From Treponema sp. (lineage in GTDB: Bacteria > Spirochaetota > Spirochaetia > Treponematales > Treponemataceae), in contig JAGARY010000399.1 in NCBI GenBank assembly GCA_017622055.1, forward strand, positions 1-19,856: a stretch of 19,856 nucleotides of DNA. Direction: 5' to 3'. A program made the position numbers and the translations under genes. Below are positions 6,966-14,691 of the stretch, in pieces. Position 1 is the stretch's first letter, and the number at the start of each line of letters is the position of its first letter. The notes beneath the pieces are model-generated. The model worked only from the letters and a program-made list of their open reading frames with translations. It ran no database searches and was not told where the DNA came from.

Positions 6966-8528
6966 TTATTTATTTTTTACACTAAGATTTGTAAATGTTG
7001 CCACACTAGAAGAATCTGAATCAACTGCGTAGAATCCAAGATAAACACCAGTAAATCCACCTGCAACTTCACTTGAAAGATAGCGGGTATCGGCTTGAGC
7101 AAGCAAAATTAAATCTTTTTTTGTTTGCAAAAATAATTGATAACAATAAGCATTTGCAAAAATCTTAAAAGAAGCCTTATTTGTTTCAAGTTTGATTTTT
7201 TCTTTTACAGATTCCGCCTGCCCTATGCAAAGTCTTGAATTAGCATAAAAATCATTTTCTTCTTTTGTAATAAAAATATCGTAGTGATGATTTTCGTCCA
7301 TAAATAAAGAAAGTCCTGCTTCTGTAAATGAATCTTTTGATTTTTCTACATTTTCAGATTTAGTTAATTCAACCTGACAAGAAATTTCTTCTTCAAAAGC
7401 ACACTGTCTAATTCCAACCCAAGAAGGTGAATCTTCAAGATTTTTTGTAGTTTTGTTTGTTGCTTTAATTTTTAGAAAATCTTTTCCAAATTCATAATTT
7501 TCTTCGTGAGGATTTCTTAAAAAGTTCCAATCATTTTTTGTTGTAAGATTTTGGAAAGTTTTGTGATAATTAAAATCTTGTTGTTTAAATTCATGTTCAA
7601 AAGGCAATTCAACTTCCAACAACGCTTCACCATAACCTTGTTTATCAAATAAATCGCAACATGGAGTTCCAATGTAAAACCAATCATCTTTCCAAATAAC
7701 AGGTTCCATACAAGTTTCCCGTCCCAAATGATGGAATGGCATATATTTATCAATTTGTCTAAAAGCAAGATGACAGAACCACCAAGTTCCATCAGTTGCC
7801 TGAACAATATCACCATGCCCCGCACCTTGAAGTTGGTACCCGCCAAGATTTCTATTTGTTAAAACAGGATTTGCAGGACAAGGTTCAAATGGGCCTTTTA
7901 AATTTTTGGAACGAGCATAATTTACCATGTGGCCATATTCAGTTCCGCCTTCTGCGTTTAGTAAATAATAATATCCGTTAAACTTATACATGTGAGGTGC
8001 TTCAATATAACGACCACCAGTTCCGTACCAAAGAGGTTCATTTTCTGAAAGTTTTTTTCCAGTTTCAATATCAATTTGACTAATTTGAATGTATCCGCGA
8101 CCAGTTTTATCGTTCCCGTTAGAAATAAAATAAACTTTTCCATCGTCATCAAAAAACAACGATGGATCAATTCCGTCTTGTTCTACTTTTATTGGGTCTG
8201 ACCATTCGCCATAAATATCATCTGTCCAAACATAAAAGTTTCCGATATTAGAAACGTTTGTTACGACCATATAAAATCTGCCATTATTAAAACGAATTGT
8301 TGGTGCGTAAATTCCTCCACCAGTTGTACTTGAATTTTCCAAAAGCAACTGACTTTTTCTAGTTAAACAATGACCAATTTGTTTCCAATTGATTAAATCA
8401 TCACTTTCAAAAAGTGGAACGCCAGGAAAATAACTAAAAGTTGAACAAACCATATAATATTTTCCGTTTGCCGCACACATACTTGGATCTGGATACATTC
8501 CTCTTAAAACAGGATTTTGAAATTTCAT
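6966..8528 (-). CDS. GH43 glycoside hydrolase (beta-xylosidase/arabinofuranosidase type), cytoplasmic
   Basis: A 520-residue enzyme without a signal peptide. Residues about 1-300 form the five-bladed GH43 propeller with the three catalytic acids in place: D14 (MYPDPS), D121 (GIDPSLFFDDDG) and E176 (RYIEAPH). Residues about 310-520 form a C-terminal beta-sandwich of the concanavalin-like type found in intracellular beta-xylosidases. It should remove xylose or arabinose from imported xylo- or arabino-oligosaccharides. It follows the lipoprotein GH43 gene by about 40 nt on the same strand, with a GAGAGG Shine-Dalgarno, so it is probably the second gene of an operon. Exact substrate is not certain. 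Confidence 0.93.
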   Translation of the reverse strand: MKFQNPVLRGMYPDPSMCAANGKYYMVCSTFSYFPGVPLFESDDLINWKQIGHCLTRKSQLLLENSSTTGGGIYAPTIRFNNGRFYMVVTNVSNIGNFYVWTDDIYGEWSDPIKVEQDGIDPSLFFDDDGKVYFISNGNDKTGRGYIQISQIDIETGKKLSENEPLWYGTGGRYIEAPHMYKFNGYYYLLNAEGGTEYGHMVNYARSKNLKGPFEPCPANPVLTNRNLGGYQLQGAGHGDIVQATDGTWWFCHLAFRQIDKYMPFHHLGRETCMEPVIWKDDWFYIGTPCCDLFDKQGYGEALLEVELPFEHEFKQQDFNYHKTFQNLTTKNDWNFLRNPHEENYEFGKDFLKIKATNKTTKNLEDSPSWVGIRQCAFEEEISCQVELTKSENVEKSKDSFTEAGLSLFMDENHHYDIFITKEENDFYANSRLCIGQAESVKEKIKLETNKASFKIFANAYCYQLFLQTKKDLILLAQADTRYLSSEVAGGFTGVYLGFYAVDSDSSSVATFTNLSVKNK

Positions 8529-8568
8529 AAAAACCTCTCATTATTTCAATTTATTTAATCTATTTATT

Positions 8569-10095
8569 CTATTTATTAAAATGCCATTCTTTTAAGCAAA
8601 TATCTTTATTTCCAAAAAGAATGTACAAAAAGTGAACGTCCGAAAAATCACTAGGAACATCAATTGTAATTTCCTGCCATTCATCGCTATCAACAGCAAA
8701 TGCTGCAACAGGAGTTTTTGCAACGTTATCAAGTTTTAATTCAATTTTTCCATGACCTTTTACTTTTGTTGTAAAAGATTTTGCACCAGTTTCAAAATCA
8801 ACATCTTTTACTAAAAGCCATGCACCAGTTTCCATAGCTTTTGTTGCCCAAGAATTTTCACCTTTAACTCTTTCGTACCAAATATCAGCGGAAGTAAACA
8901 TTGTAGTTCCAAGTGATAATTTATATGGATTATAATTTTCAATTTGTTTTACACCCGCAACAGAACCACTTCTTAATTCAATATTTAAATTTTCTTCATC
9001 AACTTTTAATGTATCAATACAAAGACTTCTAAAACCGCCATCAGTTCCCATTTTATCTTGAAGAATCATTGCGTGATAAATCATGTAATATTGGCCTTTA
9101 TATTTCATAAAATGGCTGTGATTATTACTATAATTCATTCCCGCTTCCCCAGGATTTCTAAAATAATGACCTTTATATTCCCAAGAATCCATATCAAGAG
9201 GAGTTTTACTTATCATGTATGCCATAGAACAAGTTGAAGGTTTTGGAATGCCTACAAATTTTTCTGGCCATTCTTCACGTTTGTCCCAACTTGTGTTGAA
9301 GGTGTAAACATAAGTGTCATTTATATAATTTAATTCGCTTGCTTCAAAAAAGTATGGAGAAGGCATCACTTTGATATCGCTAGCAAGAGAAATCATATCA
9401 TCACCTAATTGAACAATTCTTGCACTATTTGGCCATAAATCTGTTCCACTTGGCGCTTTTCCACAACCACCAAAAGCAAGCCAAGGAGTTCCGTTATCAT
9501 CAATACAAACTCCAGGATCAAAAGGGGCAGGACAATCGCCCACACCTTTTGTCTGATGAGAAATCAAAGGTTTCTTTAAAGGATCAGACCAAGGGCCAAG
9601 TGGACTTGTAGAAGTTAAAACTCCAACACCTGCTCCACTATTTGAAAAATACAAATAAAAATGAGTTAATCCATCATCTTCAACTCTTGAAACTATAGAA
9701 GGAGCCCAAGAAGCATAAATCCAAGGGGCAATTCCTTTTACATTAATTTCACCGTGATATGTCCAGTTCACCATATCTTCAGTAGAAAAACAAACAAGTG
9801 ATTTTATATGTTCGTAAGTATTTTTTCCACTTTTTCCAACAGTTGTATACTGCTGATGGTCATTTGTTCCATAAACATAAAGTCGCCCTTCATATTCCAC
9901 ACCAGTTGGGTCAGCACAAAAAACATTTGACGAAATAGGATTTGCATTAGTTAAAGGTTTGCAAATATTTCTACTTGGTTGAATATCTGCCATATCAATT
10001 TTCTCCTGAACAATATCATTGTTTTTATTTTGAGATGAAAAACAAGATACAAAAATACATAATAAGATTGGGAATAAATAGAATAATTTTTTCAT
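8569..10095 (-). CDS. GH43 lipoprotein with C-terminal CBM6-like domain
   Basis: A 508-residue exported enzyme. The N-terminus MKKLFYLFPILLCIFVSC has a lipoprotein signal, with lipidated C18 in the spirochaete-like lipobox FVSC. The GH43 propeller spans about 48-380, with the acids D62 (CADPTG), D193 (PFDPGV) and E251 (FFEASEL). Residues about 390-508 look like a CBM6-type sugar-binding module. It should act on arabinoxylan or arabinan fragments at the cell surface or in the periplasm. The end is odd: the stop lies in a tandem duplication, so AAT AAA TAG occurs twice in frame. TATAAT ends 7 nt before the ATG and there is no clear Shine-Dalgarno, so a leaderless mRNA is predicted. Confidence 0.92.
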   Translation of the reverse strand: MKKLFYLFPILLCIFVSCFSSQNKNNDIVQEKIDMADIQPSRNICKPLTNANPISSNVFCADPTGVEYEGRLYVYGTNDHQQYTTVGKSGKNTYEHIKSLVCFSTEDMVNWTYHGEINVKGIAPWIYASWAPSIVSRVEDDGLTHFYLYFSNSGAGVGVLTSTSPLGPWSDPLKKPLISHQTKGVGDCPAPFDPGVCIDDNGTPWLAFGGCGKAPSGTDLWPNSARIVQLGDDMISLASDIKVMPSPYFFEASELNYINDTYVYTFNTSWDKREEWPEKFVGIPKPSTCSMAYMISKTPLDMDSWEYKGHYFRNPGEAGMNYSNNHSHFMKYKGQYYMIYHAMILQDKMGTDGGFRSLCIDTLKVDEENLNIELRSGSVAGVKQIENYNPYKLSLGTTMFTSADIWYERVKGENSWATKAMETGAWLLVKDVDFETGAKSFTTKVKGHGKIELKLDNVAKTPVAAFAVDSDEWQEITIDVPSDFSDVHFLYILFGNKDICLKEWHFNK

Positions 10096-10102
10096 GCTAC
10101 TT

Positions 10103-10108
10103 ATTATA
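10103..10108 (-). promoter_or_regulatory. -10 box of the GH43 operon, leaderless type
   Basis: A perfect TATAAT (10108-10103) on the minus strand lies 7 nt from the ATG at 10095. No convincing -35 is seen at 17 nt. The rest of the 10096-10272 gap holds a 10-A run (10174-10183) and a short AAGAGT/ACTCTT inverted pair (10167-10172, 10200-10205) of unknown role. Confidence 0.5.
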
Positions 10109-10257
10109 TATTTTAAGGTGAAAAATTGAATAGTATAAAATGTGGTAAAAATTGTATATTATGAAAAAGAGTTAAAAAAAAAACTAAAAATTTAGCTATA
10201 CTCTTCAAGATTAACAATATCAACAAATAGGTTTATATTCTATAAAAACCAAAAGTT

Positions 10258-10266
10258 TGCTAAAAT
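10258..10266 (+). promoter_or_regulatory. Extended -10 before the phosphatase-superfamily gene
   Basis: TG-C-TAAAAT (10258-10266) is followed after 6 nt by ATG at 10273. There is no Shine-Dalgarno and no obvious -35, so a leaderless transcript is predicted. Confidence 0.5.
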
Positions 10267-10272
10267 CAACCT

Positions 10273-11382
10273 ATGCAAAAAAATCAAATTATTTTTCCAG
10301 ATTATAACAACAGTATTTTAAATTTCTCTTGTTCAATTTTGAATCACTTTGGTACAAAAATTCATCACAACACCCTTCCCTATGTGGATTCAATTCTTGA
10401 AAAAAACTTTAAAAACGTAGTTGTTATTTTGCTTGATGGACTTGGAATCAACATTCTTGAAAAACATTTAAAACCAAATGATTTTTTACGCAAGCATTTT
10501 TTATGTGAATATTCTTCAGTTTTTCCGCCAACAACAACAGCTTCTACAACTACAATGATGTCTGGACTTTCTCCAATTGAACACGGATGGCTTGGCTGGG
10601 ATGTTTACTTTGAACAGGAAGATAAAATTGTAACTTGTTTTAAAAACACTTTGGCAGGAACTACAACACCCGCAGCAGAATACAACATTGCCCACAAATA
10701 TCTTCCATATAAAAATCTTGAACAAATCATAAACCAAACTCAAAACGCCGACGCAAAAATCCTTTTTCCATGGATAATAGAAAAACCTTTTGATTTAGAT
10801 TGTTGGATAAACGAAATAAAAAATCGCTGCAACAAAAATCAAAGAACTTTTACATACGCATATTGGGAACAACCAGACGGATTTTTGCACGCAGAAGGTA
10901 GCGACTCACAAAATGTTCACAACACAATAGAAGAATTGAACAAAAAAATTAAATTACTTTGTGCAACTTTGCAAGATACCGTCGTTTTTATAACAGCAGA
11001 CCACGGCCACATCGACATTCAAATGGATTTTTTTGAAGAAAATTACCCTGATTTTGCAAAAATGCTAGTTCGTCCCGCAAGTATTGAACAACGAGGAATT
11101 AGTTTTTATGTAAAAGACGAATTTATTCCAGTTTTTAAAGAAAGATTTTTGGAGCTTTTTGGCTCTGATTATTTAATTTTTTCAAAAGAAGAAGTTTTTC
11201 AAAATAAACTTTTTGGACCAGGAAATCCACACCCAAATTTAACAGGAATTGGAAACTTTATTGCCCCAGCCATTGGAACAAGAACAATGTTTTGGAACAA
11301 AAAATTTCCACAGTTCAAAAGCCACCACGCAGGTTTAACTTCTCAAGAAATGAAAATCCCTCTGATTGTTGTGGAAAAATAA
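10273..11382 (+). CDS. Alkaline-phosphatase superfamily hydrolase (type I phosphodiesterase/nucleotide pyrophosphatase-like)
   Basis: A 369-residue protein without a signal peptide, so probably cytoplasmic. Metal-site and nucleophile motifs of the superfamily are visible: VILLDGLG with D55, FPPTTTAS with the Thr nucleophile near T87-T89, PDGFLHAEG with D202 and H206, TADHGH with D243, H244 and H246, and a final SHHAGLTSQEMKIPLIV with H351/H352. The order fits the nucleotide pyrophosphatase/phosphodiesterase branch. The substrate is unknown: a nucleotide, phosphodiester or phosphonate are all possible. It is followed after 10 nt by an acetyltransferase gene, so the two are probably co-transcribed. 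Confidence 0.85.
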   Translation: MQKNQIIFPDYNNSILNFSCSILNHFGTKIHHNTLPYVDSILEKNFKNVVVILLDGLGINILEKHLKPNDFLRKHFLCEYSSVFPPTTTASTTTMMSGLSPIEHGWLGWDVYFEQEDKIVTCFKNTLAGTTTPAAEYNIAHKYLPYKNLEQIINQTQNADAKILFPWIIEKPFDLDCWINEIKNRCNKNQRTFTYAYWEQPDGFLHAEGSDSQNVHNTIEELNKKIKLLCATLQDTVVFITADHGHIDIQMDFFEENYPDFAKMLVRPASIEQRGISFYVKDEFIPVFKERFLELFGSDYLIFSKEEVFQNKLFGPGNPHPNLTGIGNFIAPAIGTRTMFWNKKFPQFKSHHAGLTSQEMKIPLIVVEK

Positions 11383-11392
11383 GGAACAAATT

Positions 11393-12199
11393 ATGGAAAT
11401 TATTGATAACTTTGTTACAGAAAAAGATTTTGAACTTTTACAAAATGATAAATACACATTTTTTGTTCTTGGTCGCATTCTTAAAGGTGAATGCAATTTT
11501 ATTGCAAGCGACCACAACAAAATTATCATCTGTCATTCTTGCAAACCATTTCCTTTGTGGATTTGGACTCCAGACAATGTTTCACAACAAGAAATGGAAA
11601 CAGTTTATCAAATTCTTTTAGAAAATAATTTTTTGACTAGCGAATATACTTTTAATTTAAAATACGATTTAGCTACATTTTTGATTAGCAGAGCTTCAAA
11701 AGATGGCAAAACACTTTTACTTAAAAAAAACATGTTCGCTTACGATTGCCCTTCCCCAATTGAACCTGCAGATTTACAAAAAGCAGACGGCACATTTTCA
11801 AAAGCTACAATTGCAGATTTAGACGATTTTATTGACTTATGGGATTGGTTTCACACAGAATTAAAAATCGATATGAAAACTCGGGAAGAATATTGCAAAG
11901 ATGCAGAATTTTCGCTAAAAAATGAAAATGTTTTTTTGTGGAAAAACACACAAGGAAAAATCGTTGCTTGTTGCAGATACAATGTAAACGACACAATAGC
12001 ATCAATTGGCCTAGTTTATACACATCCAGATTTTCGGCGAAAACATTACGCACAAAATCTTGTAGATCAAGTTGCAAAAATCATTTCCGACCAAGGACTC
12101 ACACCAATGTTATACACCGATGCAGATTACATTGCCTCTAACTCATGCTACGAAAAAATCGGATTCATTTTAAGAGGAAAACTTTGCACACTCAGATAA
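11393..12199 (+). CDS. GNAT-family N-acetyltransferase
   Basis: A 268-residue protein. The C-terminal half (about 140-268) is a GNAT domain: VACCRYNVND, then IGLVYTHPDFRRKHYAQNLV (the acetyl-CoA-binding motif in a divergent form) and NSCYEKIGF at the end. The N-terminal half (about 1-130) has no family I recognise. I chose ATG 11393, preceded by the Shine-Dalgarno AAGGAA. An upstream in-frame TTG at 11366 overlaps the preceding gene and has no ribosome site. The acceptor substrate is unknown. No clear terminator is seen in the following 49-nt gap. Confidence 0.85.
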   Translation: MEIIDNFVTEKDFELLQNDKYTFFVLGRILKGECNFIASDHNKIIICHSCKPFPLWIWTPDNVSQQEMETVYQILLENNFLTSEYTFNLKYDLATFLISRASKDGKTLLLKKNMFAYDCPSPIEPADLQKADGTFSKATIADLDDFIDLWDWFHTELKIDMKTREEYCKDAEFSLKNENVFLWKNTQGKIVACCRYNVNDTIASIGLVYTHPDFRRKHYAQNLVDQVAKIISDQGLTPMLYTDADYIASNSCYEKIGFILRGKLCTLR

Positions 12200-12248
12200 A
12201 TTTTTAGAAAAGCCAATAAAAATATGTTGTGGAAAAATAAAATCCTCT

Positions 12249-12869
12249 CTACCTCACAAAATTGGTCCAAACTGGAGGTTCACGTTCTGGCAAAGTGATT
12301 CCGTTTTCTTTTCCAAGCTGAATGCATTTTAAAAGCCAAGCCATATTGTTGCCCAAAGTTCGCATTGTTTGCATTCCTTCTTCGTCTTGCAAAACTTGTT
12401 CTGCATAGGCGCCGTGAATTTGATTCCAATATTGTGACGAAACAATTGGCATGGAACTAATTGTAAAATATTTATTCAATTGATCAAAAGCAGCAGTCGC
12501 ACCACCTCTACGACAACTAACAACAGCAGCTCCAGGTTTTCCTGCAAATCTTCTACCGCCTGCATAAAAAAGTCTGTCCAAAAAGGCTCTAATTTGGCCG
12601 CTTGGACCTGCATAGTAAACAGGAGAACCAATTACAACACCGTCAAATTCATCACAGCGAGCTAAAATTTCGTTTACCTTATCATCAATAAAACATTTTC
12701 CCAATTGACTACATTTTCCGCATGCAATACAACCTGCAATAGGTTTTACACCAAGATACAAAATCTCAGTTTCAATTCCATTTTTTTCCAAAGTTTTTGC
12801 AACTTCATTCAACGCTGTAAAAGTACATCCTTCTTTGTGTGGACTTCCATTAATCAACAAAACTTTCAT
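12249..12869 (-). CDS. NAD(P)H-dependent flavoprotein reductase with cysteine cluster
   Basis: A 206-residue flavodoxin-fold protein of the NADPH-dependent FMN reductase/iron-sulfur flavoprotein group. Visible are the FMN phosphate loop GSPHKEGCT (8-16) and the second FMN loop GSPVYYAGPSGQ near residue 101. A four-cysteine cluster lies at C47-x2-C50-x2-C53-x5-C59, a spacing matching the compact motif of iron-sulfur flavoproteins. It could therefore bind a [4Fe-4S] cluster, though many relatives only use these cysteines loosely. Good Shine-Dalgarno AGAGGT. It starts 21 nt after the AraC gene stop, so they are likely one transcript. Role inferred as redox or quinone/nitro-compound reduction. 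Confidence 0.85.
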   Translation of the reverse strand: MKVLLINGSPHKEGCTFTALNEVAKTLEKNGIETEILYLGVKPIAGCIACGKCSQLGKCFIDDKVNEILARCDEFDGVVIGSPVYYAGPSGQIRAFLDRLFYAGGRRFAGKPGAAVVSCRRGGATAAFDQLNKYFTISSMPIVSSQYWNQIHGAYAEQVLQDEEGMQTMRTLGNNMAWLLKCIQLGKENGITLPEREPPVWTNFVR

Positions 12870-12890
12870 AAAAATACCTCTATAATAATA

Positions 12891-13700
12891 TTAATATTTA
12901 TTGCTAGGAGATTCATTAAAATACTTTTTATATGCTCTATAAAACGAAGAATAATCTGAAAATCCACATTCATAACAAGCATCTTGAGTAGAACTTCCCA
13001 AACGAATCATTTCTTTTGCCGCGGTAAGACGTTTTCGTAAAATATATTCCCAAGGTGTAGAACCAATATTATTTTTAAAATTTCGTGTTAGTTGGGAAGC
13101 ACTAATATTAAAATATTCCGCAATTGATGAAACTGTTATTTCTTCAAAAAGATGTTTGTTAATATATTTTATTGCTCTTTCAGAAAAAGTTTTAGGTTTT
13201 TCTTCCATTGAAGATTTTTCAAAAAAGGCTTTTTGAATCATATAAAGAAGCATTCCTAAATGAGTATGAATTACAACTTTTTTTTCACTATCAGTTTTGG
13301 CATACACCATTTCTGAAAATAAAGATTTTACAAGATTCATATCAAGATTATTTTCGGTAAAAAGATTTTGTTTTCCAAGGGGTCTGTCTAAAAAAGGTTT
13401 TATTAATTGTTGATTTGTATCTATATTTTGTAAAAATGAAACAGGAAAATTTATTGCAAAGCGTTCATATTGAGTTTCTTTAATAATTCTTGCTGTGTGA
13501 GCTTCTGCAGGACGCATGATCAACAAATTATTTTCATCAAGAGGATAAATTGAACCTTCAACTAAATAATCAACGTTTCCAGAAATAAAAAAATAGATTT
13601 CACATCTGTCATGAATATGCATATTGTAACTGGCAGGAATAGGTTTTTCTTCCACTGCATATCGAATATAAACATCTTCAAAGTTGTATTCTTTCAACAT
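12891..13700 (-). CDS. AraC-family transcription regulator
   Basis: A 269-residue regulator. Residues about 1-95 form a cupin-like effector domain (H28, H30, E34 and H68 placed like cupin residues). About 165-265 is the double helix-turn-helix AraC domain: SSIAEYFNISASQLTRNFKN for the first and CYECGFSDYSSFYRAYKKYF for the second. Such proteins commonly sense a sugar or its metabolite. It is divergent from the sugar operon beginning at 13829, which it probably controls, and is followed by the flavoprotein gene. The ATG lies 6 nt after an extended -10 (TG-A-TAAAAT) with a -35 TTGTAA at 17 nt, and there is no Shine-Dalgarno, so a leaderless mRNA is predicted. Confidence 0.92.
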   Translation of the reverse strand: MLKEYNFEDVYIRYAVEEKPIPASYNMHIHDRCEIYFFISGNVDYLVEGSIYPLDENNLLIMRPAEAHTARIIKETQYERFAINFPVSFLQNIDTNQQLIKPFLDRPLGKQNLFTENNLDMNLVKSLFSEMVYAKTDSEKKVVIHTHLGMLLYMIQKAFFEKSSMEEKPKTFSERAIKYINKHLFEEITVSSIAEYFNISASQLTRNFKNNIGSTPWEYILRKRLTAAKEMIRLGSSTQDACYECGFSDYSSFYRAYKKYFNESPSNKY

Positions 13701-13706
13701 ATTTGA

Positions 13707-13735
13707 ATTTTATCATTAAATGCGTGAATTTACAA
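13707..13735 (-). promoter_or_regulatory. AraC gene promoter, leaderless type
   Basis: On the minus strand -35 TTGTAA (13735-13730) and -10 TAAAAT (13712-13707) are 17 nt apart, with TG one base before the -10. The ATG at 13700 follows after 6 nt. Confidence 0.65.
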
Positions 13736-13750
13736 TGTATTTTGTATTTT

Positions 13751-13789
13751 TTAACAATGTTAATGTAAAAACTTTCATGTTAAGATAAA
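13751..13789 (+). promoter_or_regulatory. Candidate AraC-type operator upstream of the sugar operon
   Basis: AATGTTAATGTAAA (13756-13769) and CATGTTAAGATAAA (13776-13789) form an imperfect direct repeat 20 bp apart, 11 of 14 bases alike. The first overlaps a perfect palindrome TTAACA-A-TGTTAA (13751-13763). Two repeats about two helical turns apart fit AraC-family sites. The second overlaps a possible -10 (TG-T-TAAGAT, 13778-13786). Confidence 0.4.
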
Positions 13790-13828
13790 TCATCCTTAAT
13801 AAAAAAGGAATGCAGGAGGATGTGATTT
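13787..13828 (+). promoter_or_regulatory. Leader stem-loop overlapping the epimerase Shine-Dalgarno
   Basis: CATCC (13791-13795) can pair with GGATG (13818-13822), and AAAT (13787-13790) with ATTT after a TG bulge. This covers the 3' half of the AGGAGGA ribosome site (13814-13820). A role in translation control is inferred. Confidence 0.35.
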
Positions 13829-14650
13829 ATGAACAAAAAATTAGCCGCTTTTGCAGATGAAGCAGACGGGCAAATTGACGGACAAATCAAAGCTATGACA
13901 GAAAACGGGATTTCTTATTTAGAAATTCGTGGCGTTGATGGGCAAAATATTGCAGATATTTCAATTTCAAAAGCAAAAGAAGTTTTGCAAAAACTAAAAG
14001 ACAATGATTTAAAAGTTTGGTCTTTAGGTTCACCTTTTGGAAAAATTGGCATAAATGATGATTTTGAATCTCATCTTGATAAATTCAAAAAAGGATTAGA
14101 AATTGCACACACACTTGAAGCAAAAAACATTCGTTTGTTCAGTTTTTATGTTCCTTCTTCAGAAACAGAAAAATACAAAGATAAAGTTTTTGCACAACTC
14201 CAAAAATTTGTGGATGCAGCAAAAGGAAGCAACATCATATTATGTCACGAAAACGAAAAAGGCATTTACGGTGATGTTGCAACTCGTTGTGAAGAAATTC
14301 ATAAAAATGTTCCAGAATTAAAAGCGATTTTTGACCCAGCAAACTTTATTCAAAGCGGACAAAACACAACAGAAGCCTGGGAAAAACTTTCTACTTATGT
14401 TGAATATATGCACATAAAAGATGCTTTAGAAAATGGACATGTCGTTCCTGCTGGAAAAGGAATTGGAAATCTTCCATATCTTTTGAGCAAATACAAAGGT
14501 GAAGTTTTAACACTTGAACCACATCTTTCTGTTTTTTCTGGCTTTGAAAAACTAGAAGGAAATCAAAAAACACAAATTGATGAATACAGTTATCCATCAT
14601 CACGAGCCGCATTTGATGCAGCAGTAAACGCACTAAAGGAATTGCTGTAA
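13829..14650 (+). CDS. Sugar phosphate isomerase/epimerase-like TIM barrel protein
   Basis: A 273-residue cytoplasmic protein of the xylose-isomerase-like/AP endonuclease 2 TIM-barrel family. Candidate metal residues are E141 (LCHENEKG), D169 (IFDPANF), H195 (MHIKDA) and E230 (LTLEPHL). Family members isomerise or epimerise sugars and keto-sugars; some are lyases or deglycosidases working with Idh-type dehydrogenases. It has a strong AGGAGG site. It is the first gene of an operon with a Gfo/Idh/MocA oxidoreductase and glycoside hydrolases. Substrate unknown. Confidence 0.9.
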   Translation: MNKKLAAFADEADGQIDGQIKAMTENGISYLEIRGVDGQNIADISISKAKEVLQKLKDNDLKVWSLGSPFGKIGINDDFESHLDKFKKGLEIAHTLEAKNIRLFSFYVPSSETEKYKDKVFAQLQKFVDAAKGSNIILCHENEKGIYGDVATRCEEIHKNVPELKAIFDPANFIQSGQNTTEAWEKLSTYVEYMHIKDALENGHVVPAGKGIGNLPYLLSKYKGEVLTLEPHLSVFSGFEKLEGNQKTQIDEYSYPSSRAAFDAAVNALKELL

Positions 14651-14660
14651 AAATAACACC

Positions 14661-14674
14661 GGCCGCCAGCGGCC
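14661..14674 (+). other. Intercistronic GC-rich stem-loop 1
   Basis: GGCCG (14661-14665) pairs with CGGCC (14670-14674) in an otherwise A+T-rich gap. It has no U-tract, and ends 6 nt before the AGGAG site (14681) of the oxidoreductase gene. Confidence 0.55.
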
Positions 14675-14691
14675 TTACACAGGAGAAAAAT

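Noticed and set aside
10167..10205. An A/T hairpin and ten-A run upstream of the GH43 operon, which reads like a weak terminator on the minus strand.
   Set aside because: No gene lies upstream on that strand to be terminated, the stem is only A/T pairs plus a short AAGAGT/ACTCTT arm, and such runs are expected by chance in this DNA.
11366..11392. A TTG start for the acetyltransferase at 11366, overlapping the previous gene.
   Set aside because: It has no ribosome site, while ATG 11393 has AAGGAA at the right distance and lies just after the previous stop.
12200..12248. A terminator between the converging acetyltransferase and flavoprotein genes.
   Set aside because: I could find no stem of useful length followed by a T-run on either strand.
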